Assembly: GCF_020400725.1 (NCBI RefSeq)
Contig: NZ_JAINVG010000009.1
Span: forward strand, 1-64,000
Origin: Streptomyces sp. NK15101
Lineage (GTDB): Bacteria > Actinomycetota > Actinomycetes > Streptomycetales > Streptomycetaceae
Direction of reading: 5' to 3'
Length of the DNA: 64,000 nt
Part shown: positions 26,310 to 34,824 of the stretch, in pieces
Layout: the number at the start of each line of letters is the position of its first letter
Numbering within the stretch: position 1 is the stretch's first letter
Translations under genes and position numbers: made by a program
Notes under the pieces: generated by a model
Database searches by the model: none
What the model saw: only the letters and a program-made list of their open reading frames with translations
Told to the model about the DNA's origin: nothing

Positions 26310-27946
26310 TGACGACTCCGCCCGAGGAGGGCGAGGCCGTCACCGGCGGCGAGGCCGTCGTCCGCGCCCTCGCCTCGCACGGTGTCACCGACGCCTTCGG
26401 GATCCCCGGCACGCACAACCTGGAGATCTACCGCCACCTCCGGGCCTACGGCGTAAGCCATGTGACGCCCCGTCACGAACAGGGTGCGGGATACGCCGCC
26501 GACGCGTACGCCCGGGTGTCCGGCCGACCCGGTGTCGCGATCACCACCACCGGCCCCGCGCTGCTGAACATCGCCGCCGCCGTCGGCCAGGCCCACTCCG
26601 ACAGCGTGCCGCTGCTCGTCGTCTCCCCCGGCATGCCGCTGCGGCACCCCCGCCAGTCCACCGGACTCCTCCACGAGATGCGCAGCCAGACCGAGGCCCT
26701 GCGCGGCGTCGCGGCCTTCAGCCACCGGGTGTCGTCGGTGGAGGAGATCGGCTCGGCGGTGGCACGGGCCTTCACCCTCTTCCGTACGGGCCGGCCCCGT
26801 CCGGTGCACATCGAGGTGCCGCTGGACCTTCTGGAGACCGTGGAGCCGGCGGGGCCCGTACGGCGTGCGCCGCTCACCGGACCCCCCGCGCCCGACCCGG
26901 CGGCGGTGGGGAAGGCGGCCGAAGCCCTGCGCGCGGCCCGGCGGCCCGCGCTGGTCCTGGGCGGAGGGGCCCGGGCGGCGGCCGCGGAATGCGCGGCGCT
27001 CGCCGGGGAGCTGGGCGCGCCGGCCGTGACCACCGCCAACGGCAAGGGCGTGATGGACGAGCGCCATCCGCTCTCGCTGGGCGTGTCGCTGCACAGCCCG
27101 GCCGTGCAGAAGTGGCTGGTGGACCGCGACGTGGTCCTCGCCGTCGGCACGGAGCTGGCCGAGTCCGACCTCTGGGGTCCGCCGCCGGCCCTGACGGGCA
27201 CCTTGATCCGGGTCGACGTGGACCCCGCCCAGATGTACGCGGGGCTCCCGGCGGACGTGCCCCTGGTGGGCGACGCCCGTGCCCTGCTCAGGGCGCTGCT
27301 CGCCGAGTGCCGGGGAAGAACCGACGGCGTCCCCGCGGACCCCGACGGCGTCCGTGCCCTCCGTGCCGCCCGGGACGACGAGACCCGCACCCGCGACGCG
27401 CGCTGGCTGCCGTACCTCGAAGCCGTGCGCCGCGTCCTCGCCGAGGACGCCGTCCTCACCTCCGACAGCGCCCAGTGCTGCTACTACGGCGCACTGCCCC
27501 ATCTGCCCCTCGGTCCCGAAGGCCGCTATCTGCACCCCACCGGTTTCGGCACCCTCGGCTACGCCCTGCCCGCCGCGATCGGCGCGAAGACCGCGTGCCC
27601 CGGGCGGCAGGTCGTCGCCCTCAGCGGCGACGGCGGCCTGCAGTTCTCCGTGCAGGAGCTCGCCACCGCCGCACAGCTTCGGCTCCCGCTCCCCGTCGTG
27701 GTCTTCGACAACGGCGGCTACGGCGAGATCCGCGAGGAGATGGCGGCCCGCGGGGACACTCCCCTGGCGGTGGACCTGCCCGCCGTCGACCTCCCCGCGC
27801 TCGCCCGCGCCTACGGCGGCCGGGGCGCGGTGGTCCGCTCGCCGGAGGAGCTCGCCGACGCCCTGGCCCTCGCGCTGACCGCTCCCGGACCCACCGTCCT
27901 CACCGTCCCCGAAGTTCCCGAAGTTCCCGAGGAGTCCCCCCGATGA
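26309..27946 (+). CDS. ThDP-dependent 2-oxo-acid decarboxylase/acetolactate-synthase-like enzyme
   Basis: A 545-residue three-domain thiamine diphosphate enzyme. ATG 26309 shares one base with the previous stop (TGATG). The activating glutamate is E57 (RHEQGA). The ThDP/Mg motif begins GDGGLQFSVQEL and ends in VVFDNGGYGEI. The Pyr-central-PP domain order is that of acetolactate synthase, benzoylformate decarboxylase and AruI (5-guanidino-2-oxopentanoate decarboxylase). The operon lacks a regulatory ALS subunit and includes an amino-acid dehydrogenase, so a decarboxylase acting on an amino-acid-derived 2-oxo acid is more likely than branched-chain biosynthesis. The C-terminus ends in an EVPEVPEESP-like tail. 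Confidence 0.88.
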   Translation: MTTPPEEGEAVTGGEAVVRALASHGVTDAFGIPGTHNLEIYRHLRAYGVSHVTPRHEQGAGYAADAYARVSGRPGVAITTTGPALLNIAAAVGQAHSDSVPLLVVSPGMPLRHPRQSTGLLHEMRSQTEALRGVAAFSHRVSSVEEIGSAVARAFTLFRTGRPRPVHIEVPLDLLETVEPAGPVRRAPLTGPPAPDPAAVGKAAEALRAARRPALVLGGGARAAAAECAALAGELGAPAVTTANGKGVMDERHPLSLGVSLHSPAVQKWLVDRDVVLAVGTELAESDLWGPPPALTGTLIRVDVDPAQMYAGLPADVPLVGDARALLRALLAECRGRTDGVPADPDGVRALRAARDDETRTRDARWLPYLEAVRRVLAEDAVLTSDSAQCCYYGALPHLPLGPEGRYLHPTGFGTLGYALPAAIGAKTACPGRQVVALSGDGGLQFSVQELATAAQLRLPLPVVVFDNGGYGEIREEMAARGDTPLAVDLPAVDLPALARAYGGRGAVVRSPEELADALALALTAPGPTVLTVPEVPEVPEESPR

Positions 27947-29148
27947 CGCCCGAGACCGCGACCGCCCTCACGCACACCCCTCTCATCTCCCTCACCTGGA
28001 CGGACCATGTGACCGGCCGCCAGGGCCACCTGGTGATCGACCGGCTCGTGCGCGGCGTCTCCAGCGGCGGGCTGCGGATGCGGGAGGGCTGCACCCTCGA
28101 CGAGGTCGCCGGCCTGGCCCGCGGCATGACGATGAAGGAGGCCCTGCACTACGACCCCGAGGGCCGCTACATCCCGCTCGGCGGCGCCAAGGGCGGCATC
28201 GACTGCGACCCGCGCGACCCCGAGGCGTACGGGGTGCTGGTCCGCTACCTCCGCGCGATGCGGCCGCACATCGAGCACTTCTGGACCACCGGCGAGGACC
28301 TCGGCCTCACCCAGGACCTCGTCGACCGCGCGGCCGCCGAGGCCGGTCTGGTCTCCTCGATCCAGGCCGTGTACCCGCTGCTCGACGACGAGGCCGCGGC
28401 CCGGCGCCGGCTCGCGGACGCGTTCGCCGTGGACGTGGACGGCATCGGGCTCGACGAGCTGGCGGGCGGCTGCGGGGTCGCCGAATCGGTCCTGACGGCG
28501 CTGGACAGGGCCGGTGTCCCGCACGCGGGGACGCGGGTGTCGGTTCAGGGCTTCGGGACGATGGGCGGGGCGACCGCCCGCTTCCTGGCCCGGGCCGGGT
28601 TGAAGATCGTCGCCGTGGCCGACGTCAAGGGCACGATCGTCCACCCGGACGGCCTGGACGTGGAGGCCCTCCTTGCCGCCCGGGACGCGTACGGGACCGT
28701 GGACCGCGCCGCCCTGCGCGCGGACGACCGCGAACTGCCCGGCGACGCCTGGCTGTCCGCCGACGCCGACGTACTCGTCCCGGCCGCCGTCTCGTACGCG
28801 GTCGACGCCGGCAACCAGGCCGGGATCACGGCCCGCTGGATCGCCGAGGCGGCCAACATGCCGGTCCTGCCGGAGGCCGAGGTCCTGCTGGCGGCGCGCG
28901 GCATCACCGTCCTGCCGGACGTGGTCGTCAACTCGGCCACCAACGCCTGGTGGTGGTGGACCCTCTTCGGCGACATCGGCGCGGACCCGGACGAGGCGTT
29001 CGCCCACATCCGGCGCTCCATGCGCGCGCTGGTCGAGCAGGTCCTGACCCGGGCCGAGCACGACGGGACCACCCCGCGCGCGGCGGCGCACGGCGTCGTC
29101 GCGGACCGGCTGCCGGTGATCGCCGCACGCTTCGGCTGGTACGCATGA
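27943..29148 (+). CDS. Glu/Leu/Phe/Val dehydrogenase family amino-acid dehydrogenase
   Basis: A 401-residue NAD(P)-dependent oxidoreductase, ATGA-coupled to the ThDP enzyme. The catalytic lysine is K83 in the LGGAKGGID motif; the substrate loop SSGGLRMREG lies before it, and the Rossmann loop is VQGFGTMGGATARF. Length and motifs fit the ELFV family (reversible oxidative deamination of L-amino acids). The tryptophan run NAWWWWTLFG near ~residue 330 is unusual and could shape a specific pocket. In this operon it would make the 2-oxo acid used by the ThDP decarboxylase. The amino acid cannot be named from the sequence. Confidence 0.9.
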   Translation: MTPETATALTHTPLISLTWTDHVTGRQGHLVIDRLVRGVSSGGLRMREGCTLDEVAGLARGMTMKEALHYDPEGRYIPLGGAKGGIDCDPRDPEAYGVLVRYLRAMRPHIEHFWTTGEDLGLTQDLVDRAAAEAGLVSSIQAVYPLLDDEAAARRRLADAFAVDVDGIGLDELAGGCGVAESVLTALDRAGVPHAGTRVSVQGFGTMGGATARFLARAGLKIVAVADVKGTIVHPDGLDVEALLAARDAYGTVDRAALRADDRELPGDAWLSADADVLVPAAVSYAVDAGNQAGITARWIAEAANMPVLPEAEVLLAARGITVLPDVVVNSATNAWWWWTLFGDIGADPDEAFAHIRRSMRALVEQVLTRAEHDGTTPRAAAHGVVADRLPVIAARFGWYA

Positions 29149-31292
29149 GCCTGGACGCCCTCTTCGACCCGCGTTCCGTCGCTGTCGTCGGGGCCTCCGC
29201 CGACCCCGCCAAGTGGGGTTACTGGCTGGCCGCCGGCGCCCTCGCCGGACGCTCCCGGCGCACCGTCCACCTCGTCAACCAGCGGGGCGGCAACCTCGGC
29301 GGCGTGCCCTTCCTGCCGGACCTCGGGTCCCTGGCGACCGTTCCCGAGCAGGTCGTCGTCGCGGTGCCGCCGCCGCAGGTGCGGCCCGTGGTCGTCCAGG
29401 GGCTCGCGGCGGGCGCGCGGTGCTTCACCGTGATCACGTCCGGGGGGTCAGGTCCGCAGGAGGAGCGGGAACTGGCCGCGCTCGTCACCTCGCACGGCGG
29501 GCGGCTGCTCGGCCCCAACTGCATGGGCGTCGTCGACACCACCACCGAACTGCGCCTGAGCTGGGGCGACTTCCCGGCGGGCGGGGTCGGGCTCGTGTCG
29601 CAGAGCGGCAACCTCGCACTCGAGATCGGCAGGCTGCTGGCCCGGGCCGGACAGGGATTCTCCCGGTTCGTCTCGCTCGGCAACCAGCGCGACATCGACG
29701 CGGCGGACGCCCTCGACGCGCTGATCGCCCACGAGGCGACGCGCGTCGTCGCCGCGTACGTGGAGGACTTCCGGGACGGACGGCGCCTGGCCCGTACCCT
29801 GGCCGCCGCCCACGCGGCCGGCAAGCCCGTCCTGCTGCTGACCCTCGGCCGCAGCGAGGCCTCCGGCCGCGCGGCGGCCTCCCACACGGGCGCGCTGGTG
29901 AGCGCCCGGGCGGTGGTGGACGCCGTCTGCCGCGACACGGGCGCGATCCTGCTGGAGTCGGCGGGCGAACTGGTCGACACGGCCGTCCTGTTGACGGCGG
30001 CACGGCACGGCCTGGGGCAGAGGCGGGCGCGGGGACGGGGGCAGGCACAAGGGCCGGGACAAGGGCCGTGCCTCGGGCTGAGCCGGGCCGTGCCCGCGGA
30101 CGCCGCCGGCGGAGCCCCCGCGTCCCCCGAAGCGGCGCGCATCGCCGTCGTCGGCGACAGTGGGGGCCAGGGTGCGCTCGCCGCCGACGCGCTGGCCGCC
30201 CGCGGGCTCGACGTCCCCGTTCTCGACGAGGCCACCCGGGCCGCCGTCGCCGCGCACCTCCCCGGTCGGGGCGGCTGCGGCAACCCCGTCGACCTCGCGG
30301 GCGCCGGGGAGGCGGACCTCCGCAACTACGCCCGGATCACCCGGGCCCTGCTCGACGGCGGGGACACCGATGCCACGGTCCTCACCGGCTACTTCGGCGA
30401 CTACGCCACCGCCAACCCCGACCAGACCCGCGAGGAGTGCGAGGTCGCCGAGGAGCTGGCGGAGGCCGCGGGAAGAGCCGGCCGGCTGCTCGTCGTCCAC
30501 ACCATGGCCCGCGACACCCCTGCCCTGACCGTGCTGCGCGAACACGGCGTGCCCGTCTACGAGCGCATCGAGCAGGCCGCGACCGCCCTGGCCCATGCGA
30601 CCCGGCCGGCACGCGCGACGCCGTACGCGCCGCCCGAGCGGGTGCCGTCCCCGTCCCGCCCCGTCGCGGACGGGGAGTACGAGAGCGTCCGGACCCTGCT
30701 CCGGTCGCACGGACTCGACTTTCCCACCGCCGAGTTCGTCGGCACGGCCGACGAGGCGGCCGACGCCGCCCGCCGCACCGGGTACCCGCTCGTCCTCAAG
30801 GCGATGGGCCTGGCCCACAAGACCGAGGCGGGCGGGGTGGCCCTCGGCATCGCCGACGAGACCGCGCTGCGCGTCGCCTTCGCCCGGATGCGCGACGCCA
30901 CCGGCGCCGCCCGGTACGCGGTCGAGGAGATGGCCGTCCACCCGCACTCCGTCGAGCTCATCGCCGGAGTGCGATACGACCCGGCGTTCGGGCCCGTCGC
31001 CATGGTCGGCCTCGGCGGGGTCACCGCCGAACTGCTCGCCGACACCGCGCTCGCCCTCGCCCCGCTCACCCCGGGGCGGGCGCGCGAGCTGCTGCTCTCC
31101 CTGCGGCACGCACCGCTGCTCACCGGCTGGCGGGGTGCGCCCGCCGTCGACCTGGATGCCGCCGCGGACGCCCTGTGCGCACTGGCGCGGGCCGCGTCCG
31201 AGCATCCCGAGCTCACCGAGCTCGAAGTCAATCCGCTGCTCGTCCACCCGGGCGGCGCGGTCGCCCTCGACGCCCATGGAGTGCCGGCATGA
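29145..31292 (+). CDS. ADP-forming acyl-CoA synthetase (acetate-CoA ligase family, fused alpha-beta)
   Basis: A 715-residue protein, ATGA-coupled. The N-terminal half has a CoA-binding Rossmann domain (FDPRSVAVVGASADPAKWG), a succinyl-CoA-ligase-like domain, and the phosphohistidine loop AASHTGALV with H247. A Gly/Arg-rich low-complexity linker lies around residues 285-320. The C-terminal ~220 residues are an ATP-grasp domain (YPLVLKAMGLAHKTEAGGV). The family forms acyl-CoA from acid, CoA and ATP with release of ADP and Pi, or works in reverse to save energy. It would activate the carboxylic acid made in this pathway for the acyl-CoA dehydrogenase, or recover ATP from an acyl-CoA product. Confidence 0.92.
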   Translation: MSLDALFDPRSVAVVGASADPAKWGYWLAAGALAGRSRRTVHLVNQRGGNLGGVPFLPDLGSLATVPEQVVVAVPPPQVRPVVVQGLAAGARCFTVITSGGSGPQEERELAALVTSHGGRLLGPNCMGVVDTTTELRLSWGDFPAGGVGLVSQSGNLALEIGRLLARAGQGFSRFVSLGNQRDIDAADALDALIAHEATRVVAAYVEDFRDGRRLARTLAAAHAAGKPVLLLTLGRSEASGRAAASHTGALVSARAVVDAVCRDTGAILLESAGELVDTAVLLTAARHGLGQRRARGRGQAQGPGQGPCLGLSRAVPADAAGGAPASPEAARIAVVGDSGGQGALAADALAARGLDVPVLDEATRAAVAAHLPGRGGCGNPVDLAGAGEADLRNYARITRALLDGGDTDATVLTGYFGDYATANPDQTREECEVAEELAEAAGRAGRLLVVHTMARDTPALTVLREHGVPVYERIEQAATALAHATRPARATPYAPPERVPSPSRPVADGEYESVRTLLRSHGLDFPTAEFVGTADEAADAARRTGYPLVLKAMGLAHKTEAGGVALGIADETALRVAFARMRDATGAARYAVEEMAVHPHSVELIAGVRYDPAFGPVAMVGLGGVTAELLADTALALAPLTPGRARELLLSLRHAPLLTGWRGAPAVDLDAAADALCALARAASEHPELTELEVNPLLVHPGGAVALDAHGVPA

Positions 31293-32086
31293 CATCGGAA
31301 CCCGGCCGGTTCGCCGGCCGTACGTACCTCGTGACCGGCGGCGGCAGCGGCATCGGCCGCGCGATCGCGCTGGCGCTGGCGGCGGCGGGTGCGCGCGTCA
31401 CCGTGGCGGGCCGCACCCCGCAGCGGCTCGACGAGACGGTCGCCCTGATCGAGAAGGCCGGCGGGGAGGCCCTCGCGGTGCCGACGGACGTACGCGACCC
31501 GGAGGCGGTGGACGCGCTGGTGGCCGCGGCGGTCGAGCGGTTCGGCAGGCTGGACGGGCTGGTCAACAACGCCGCAGGGAACTTCGTCGTCCCCGGCGTC
31601 GACCTGTCCCCGGGCGGCTGGCGCGCCGTCGTCGACATCGTCCTCAACGGCTCGTACTACTGCACCCGTGCCGTAGCCCGCAGGCTGCGCGAACAGGGCA
31701 CCGGCGGGTCGATCCTCTCCGTGATCGCCACATACGCCTGGCACGGCCATCCGGGCACCGTCCACTCGGCCGCCGCGAAGGCCGGCGTCCTGGCCATGAC
31801 GCGGACCCTGGCGGTCGAACTCGCCCCGCTGGGCATCCGCCTGAACTGCATCGCCCCCGGCCCGACGGAGACGGAGGGCGCCGGCGCGGCCCTGTGGGCC
31901 ACCGACGAGGCCCGCGAGGAGGTTCTGGCCACGGTCCCGGCGGGCCGCTTCGCCGACCCCGCCGAGATCGCGGAGGCGTCGCTGTTCCTCCTGGGCGACG
32001 GGGCGTCGTACCTGACCGGCGAGTGCCTCACGGTGGACGGCGGCCAGTGGCTGGGGAAGCAGGTGTACGGGCGGTCGGCCGGGTAG
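31289..32086 (+). CDS. SDR oxidoreductase of the 2,4-dienoyl-CoA reductase type
   Basis: A 265-residue short-chain dehydrogenase, ATGA-coupled, last gene of the operon. The cofactor loop TGGGSGIG (16-23) and NNAAG (93-97) are standard. The usual YxxxK is replaced by SAAAK (S160, K164), with a tyrosine eleven residues before the serine (Y149). This spacing equals that of mitochondrial 2,4-dienoyl-CoA reductase (Y199, S210, K214), whose active site lacks the normal YxxxK tyrosine. It probably reduces an unsaturated acyl-CoA or a related thioester, consistent with the acyl-CoA dehydrogenase and CoA ligase beside it. Two hairpins follow the stop. Confidence 0.9.
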   Translation: MTSEPGRFAGRTYLVTGGGSGIGRAIALALAAAGARVTVAGRTPQRLDETVALIEKAGGEALAVPTDVRDPEAVDALVAAAVERFGRLDGLVNNAAGNFVVPGVDLSPGGWRAVVDIVLNGSYYCTRAVARRLREQGTGGSILSVIATYAWHGHPGTVHSAAAKAGVLAMTRTLAVELAPLGIRLNCIAPGPTETEGAGAALWATDEAREEVLATVPAGRFADPAEIAEASLFLLGDGASYLTGECLTVDGGQWLGKQVYGRSAG

Positions 32087-32105
32087 CGGAGCAGACCGTA
32101 CGCAG

Positions 32106-32133
32106 CGAGGGGCGGCCCGTGCGCCGCCCCTCG
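32106..32133. terminator. First terminator hairpin between convergent operons
   Basis: CGAGGGGCGGC (32106-32116) pairs perfectly with 32123-32133 around a 6-nt loop, 19 bp after the SDR stop. Confidence 0.75.
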
Positions 32134-32139
32134 GGCATG

Positions 32140-32173
32140 GGAGGGCCGGCACCGACACGGGGGCCGGCCCTCC
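32140..32173. terminator. Second terminator hairpin in tandem
   Basis: GGAGGGCCGGC (32140-32150) pairs perfectly with 32163-32173, with a 12-nt loop. Together with the first stem it forms a tandem, probably bidirectional terminator between the SDR gene and the convergent permease gene. Confidence 0.7.
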
Positions 32174-32230
32174 GCCTGCTCGGGCGCCGGGACATCGGGC
32201 CGGGCCGGACCGCAGGTGCTCGCCACGGCA

Positions 32231-32320
32231 ACGGGCTTCCGGACGCACGCACGACCGCGGCCGAGGAGAACCGGGCTTCCGGACGCACGCACGGCTGCGG
32301 CCGAGGAGAACCGGGCTTCC
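32231..32320. repeat. 40-bp tandem direct repeat, 2.25 copies
   Basis: Units 32231-32270 and 32271-32310 differ at three positions, and a 10-bp partial third copy follows (32311-32320). Each unit contains GGGCTTCCGGACGCACGCAC. The repeat lies between the terminators and the permease stop. It is not coding in any convincing frame. Confidence 0.9.
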
Positions 32321-32422
32321 CCGGCGCTCCTCGGCCCCATCGGTTTCCGTCACGTGCGGGACGTCCGCGAGGACGACGGCACGGTCACCCGTGTGCCGGC
32401 CCTCGGTCGCCCGGCCTGAGCC

Positions 32423-33982
32423 TCAGCTCTTCGTACGACGGGTCTTCGCGCCCGCCGCGTAGAAGACGAGGCCGATGACCGCGATGATCAGCAGCGGCAC
32501 GACCTGACTCAGCGTGTACGCGGAGCGCTGGCCGGCGAAGGCCTCGGGCAGGGAGTCCGCGGGGGAACCCTCCGTGCCGAACCAGCCGACGCCGAAGCCC
32601 GGCCAGATCAGCACGACCACCGTGAAGGCGACCAGGCCGGTCGCGAGCGCGGTGACCGTCCAGGTGCCGAGGCGACCACCCGGGACGGCGTACGGGCGCG
32701 GGGTGTCGGGGTACTTGCGGCGCAGCACCACCAGGCTCGGGAAGGTGATGACGTACGAGATGAAGGTCGTGCAGATCGTCAGGCCCAGGCCCGCCGCGAA
32801 GTACTTCTCGCCGTCGCCCCCGGTGAGGTTGAGGGCGGCGACGAGGAGGATCGACGCGAGGACCGCCGAGAGCAGGTTCACCCGCACCGGGGTGCCGTGC
32901 TTCTCGGAGATCGTGCCGAGCCAGGCCGGCCCCGCGCCGTCGGCGCAGGCCACGGCCTGGGCACGGTGCGCGCCCATCGCCCAGGTGACGCCGGAGGTCA
33001 GCAGGCCGATGATGAGCCCCGCGGCGGCGATGCCGCCGAAGACCGCGCCCGCGCCGGTGAGGGTGACCGTGCCGTCTGCGGCGATGGATCCCCCGTAGAC
33101 CGTGAAGACGGCCTTGCAGGCGTCGATGAAACCGCCGAGGCTGCCGATCCTCTCGCTGGGCAGGACGAACATGATGCCGAGGATGGGACCGCCGTAGAGC
33201 AGGAGCGAGGCGATGCCGGAGCGGAGGATGGAGAGCGGGATGTCACGGCGCGGGTTGCGCATCTCCTCGGCCGCGGAGCTGGGCAGTTCGAAGCCGACGT
33301 AGTTGAAGATCAGGACGGGGACGAGCGCCACGAAACCGGCGTAGGTCGGTGAGAACTCGCCGGCGGGCAGGGCGTGCACGCCGTTCCGCACGGCGAAGAC
33401 GACCACCGAGACGAGGAAGAACCCCAGCAGCACGATGCGCGCGACGGCGCCCGCGATCGGCACCCACTTGCCGACCCGGACGGACTGGACGACGGCGAGC
33501 GCGCCGCCCCAGATGAAGACGAGACCGGCGGCGTACTTCCAGAGACCGGGCAGCGGCGTGAAGAACTCCTCCCAGGTGGTGAGGGCGATGATGCACAGGC
33601 TGCCGCCCACCCACACCGGGTTGGAGATCCAGTAGAGGATCTGGTTGAGGCCCGCGGTGAGCCGGCCGAAGGCGAGCCGGGTCCAGACGTACGGGCCGCC
33701 CTGGACGGGGAAGGCCGAGCCGAGTTCGGCGACGAGGAGTCCGTAGGGAAGGAAGAAGAGCACCGCGAGGATGGCCATCCAGGTCAGTCCCTGCGGGCCC
33801 TGCGCCGCGACCGACCCGATCGTGTCCAGTCCGACGAGGGTGCATATGAGGAACAGCAGGACGTCGAAACGGCGCAGCTCCTTGCGGAGCCGGCCGCGTT
33901 GTTCGCCCCAGCCCTCGGAGAGGTCTGGGGTCTCGGGTGCGGGCTCTTCGGCCCTGCTGGCGGTGACGGGTGCTTGGGTCAC
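32423..33982 (-). CDS. APC-superfamily amino-acid/polyamine permease
   Basis: A 519-residue inner-membrane transporter with about 12 hydrophobic helices. The GTG at 33982 is used because TAGGAG lies upstream. The ~45-residue polar N-terminus precedes the first helix (LLFLICTLVGLDTIGSVAA); family-typical segments are GGPYVWTRLAFG, NYVGFELPSSAAEEMRNPRRD and the late PYAVPGG stretch. APC permeases import amino acids, amines or related cations. Its divergent TetR neighbour and the shared operator with the acyl-CoA dehydrogenase operon make it the likely uptake system for the substrate of the catabolic island. Confidence 0.92.
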   Translation of the reverse strand: MTQAPVTASRAEEPAPETPDLSEGWGEQRGRLRKELRRFDVLLFLICTLVGLDTIGSVAAQGPQGLTWMAILAVLFFLPYGLLVAELGSAFPVQGGPYVWTRLAFGRLTAGLNQILYWISNPVWVGGSLCIIALTTWEEFFTPLPGLWKYAAGLVFIWGGALAVVQSVRVGKWVPIAGAVARIVLLGFFLVSVVVFAVRNGVHALPAGEFSPTYAGFVALVPVLIFNYVGFELPSSAAEEMRNPRRDIPLSILRSGIASLLLYGGPILGIMFVLPSERIGSLGGFIDACKAVFTVYGGSIAADGTVTLTGAGAVFGGIAAAGLIIGLLTSGVTWAMGAHRAQAVACADGAGPAWLGTISEKHGTPVRVNLLSAVLASILLVAALNLTGGDGEKYFAAGLGLTICTTFISYVITFPSLVVLRRKYPDTPRPYAVPGGRLGTWTVTALATGLVAFTVVVLIWPGFGVGWFGTEGSPADSLPEAFAGQRSAYTLSQVVPLLIIAVIGLVFYAAGAKTRRTKS

Positions 33983-34037
33983 GGGGCGGACTCCTACGGC
34001 AGCACGGGGGAGGGTCACGTACGGAGCGGCACGGCAT

Positions 34038-34095
34038 CTGACTGAACGGCCAGTCAGTAGCCAGCACTGTGAGCCCGGCCACACGGCACTGTCAA
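34038..34095 (-). promoter_or_regulatory. TetR operator and permease promoter
   Basis: The perfect palindrome CTGACTG-N6-CAGTCAG (34038-34057) lies between the divergent permease and TetR genes. On the minus strand TTGACA (34095-34090) and a weaker CACAGT (34071-34066, 18-bp spacing) form a permease promoter with the palindrome at its start-site side. The same half-sites and the same 12-mer TTGACAGTGCCG occur at 25076-25123. Confidence 0.75.
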
Positions 34096-34115
34096 GGGCT
34101 GTGTAGGGTAAAGCC

Positions 34116-34736
34116 GTGGCCAGAGTCCGGTTGAGCGTGGAGGAACGGCGCGCGGAGATCCTGCGCGTCGCCGTCGAGCAGATCGAAGCCCGTGGCGTCA
34201 GCGGCGTGCGCATCGCGGACGTCGCCTCGGCGCTCGGAGTCAGCAGTTCCCTGGTGCTCTACCACTTCTCCACCAAGGAACTGCTCGTCGCCGAGGCCTT
34301 CGCCCACGCCGCCGAGGGAGACCTCGCCCACCTGCGCAGGCTGCTGGACAAGCCCCGTACCAGCGCCGTGCTCCGGCTGCGCTCGGCCGTGCGCTGGTAC
34401 GCGCCGACCGGGCAGGCGAAGGGCTGGCGGCTCTGGATCGAGGGCTGGGCGGCCGCGCTGCGCGAACCCGCCCTGAGGAAGGTCGCCCACGACCTCGACC
34501 AGCAGTGGAAGGCCGCGATCGCCGACGTCGTCGCGCAGGGCGTGGCGGCCGGCGAGTTCGTCTGCGACCGCCCCGAGGACGTGGCCTGGCGTCTGACCGC
34601 GCTGCTCGACGGACTGGCCGTGCAGATGACCTCGTACAAGGGTCCGCTCAGCCGCGCCACGATGCTGGAGTGGGTGGACGACGCCCTCGTGACCGAACTG
34701 GGCATCGACCACGAGACGCTGACGACCGGTCGATAG
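34116..34736 (+). CDS. TetR/AcrR-family repressor (BetI-like C-terminal domain)
   Basis: A 206-residue regulator. The N-terminal HTH spans residues ~10-56 (RIADVASALGVSSSLVLYHF, then STKELL). The helical ligand domain resembles the BetI/TetR_C_6 type (GWRLWIEGWAAALREPALR). GTG 34116 lacks a clear ribosome site, but TAGGGT at 34104-34109 could be a -10 that starts transcription at or near the GTG, so the mRNA may be leaderless. It is divergent to the APC permease and shares the intergenic palindrome, and a second copy controls the acyl-CoA dehydrogenase operon. It is the probable local repressor, induced by a pathway metabolite or acyl-CoA. Confidence 0.92.
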   Translation: MARVRLSVEERRAEILRVAVEQIEARGVSGVRIADVASALGVSSSLVLYHFSTKELLVAEAFAHAAEGDLAHLRRLLDKPRTSAVLRLRSAVRWYAPTGQAKGWRLWIEGWAAALREPALRKVAHDLDQQWKAAIADVVAQGVAAGEFVCDRPEDVAWRLTALLDGLAVQMTSYKGPLSRATMLEWVDDALVTELGIDHETLTTGR

Positions 34737-34782
34737 GGCCGCCTCTCCCCCACCGGCCGTGCGGCGCGGTCCTTCTGCCGCA

Positions 34783-34816
34783 ACCATTGACGCGCTCGTC
34801 AGTGTTGCCGCATCCT
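34783..34816 (+). promoter_or_regulatory. Candidate promoter/operator of the amine oxidase-regulator operon
   Basis: TTGACG (34787-34792) with CATCCT (34811-34816) 18 bp downstream would start transcription close to the ATG at 34825, again suggesting a leaderless transcript. TGACG-CGCT-CGTCA (34788-34801) is an inverted repeat overlapping the -35, with further partial symmetry outwards. It is a plausible site for the XRE-TetR protein encoded in the same operon. Confidence 0.4.
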
Positions 34817-34824
34817 CTCGGGCC

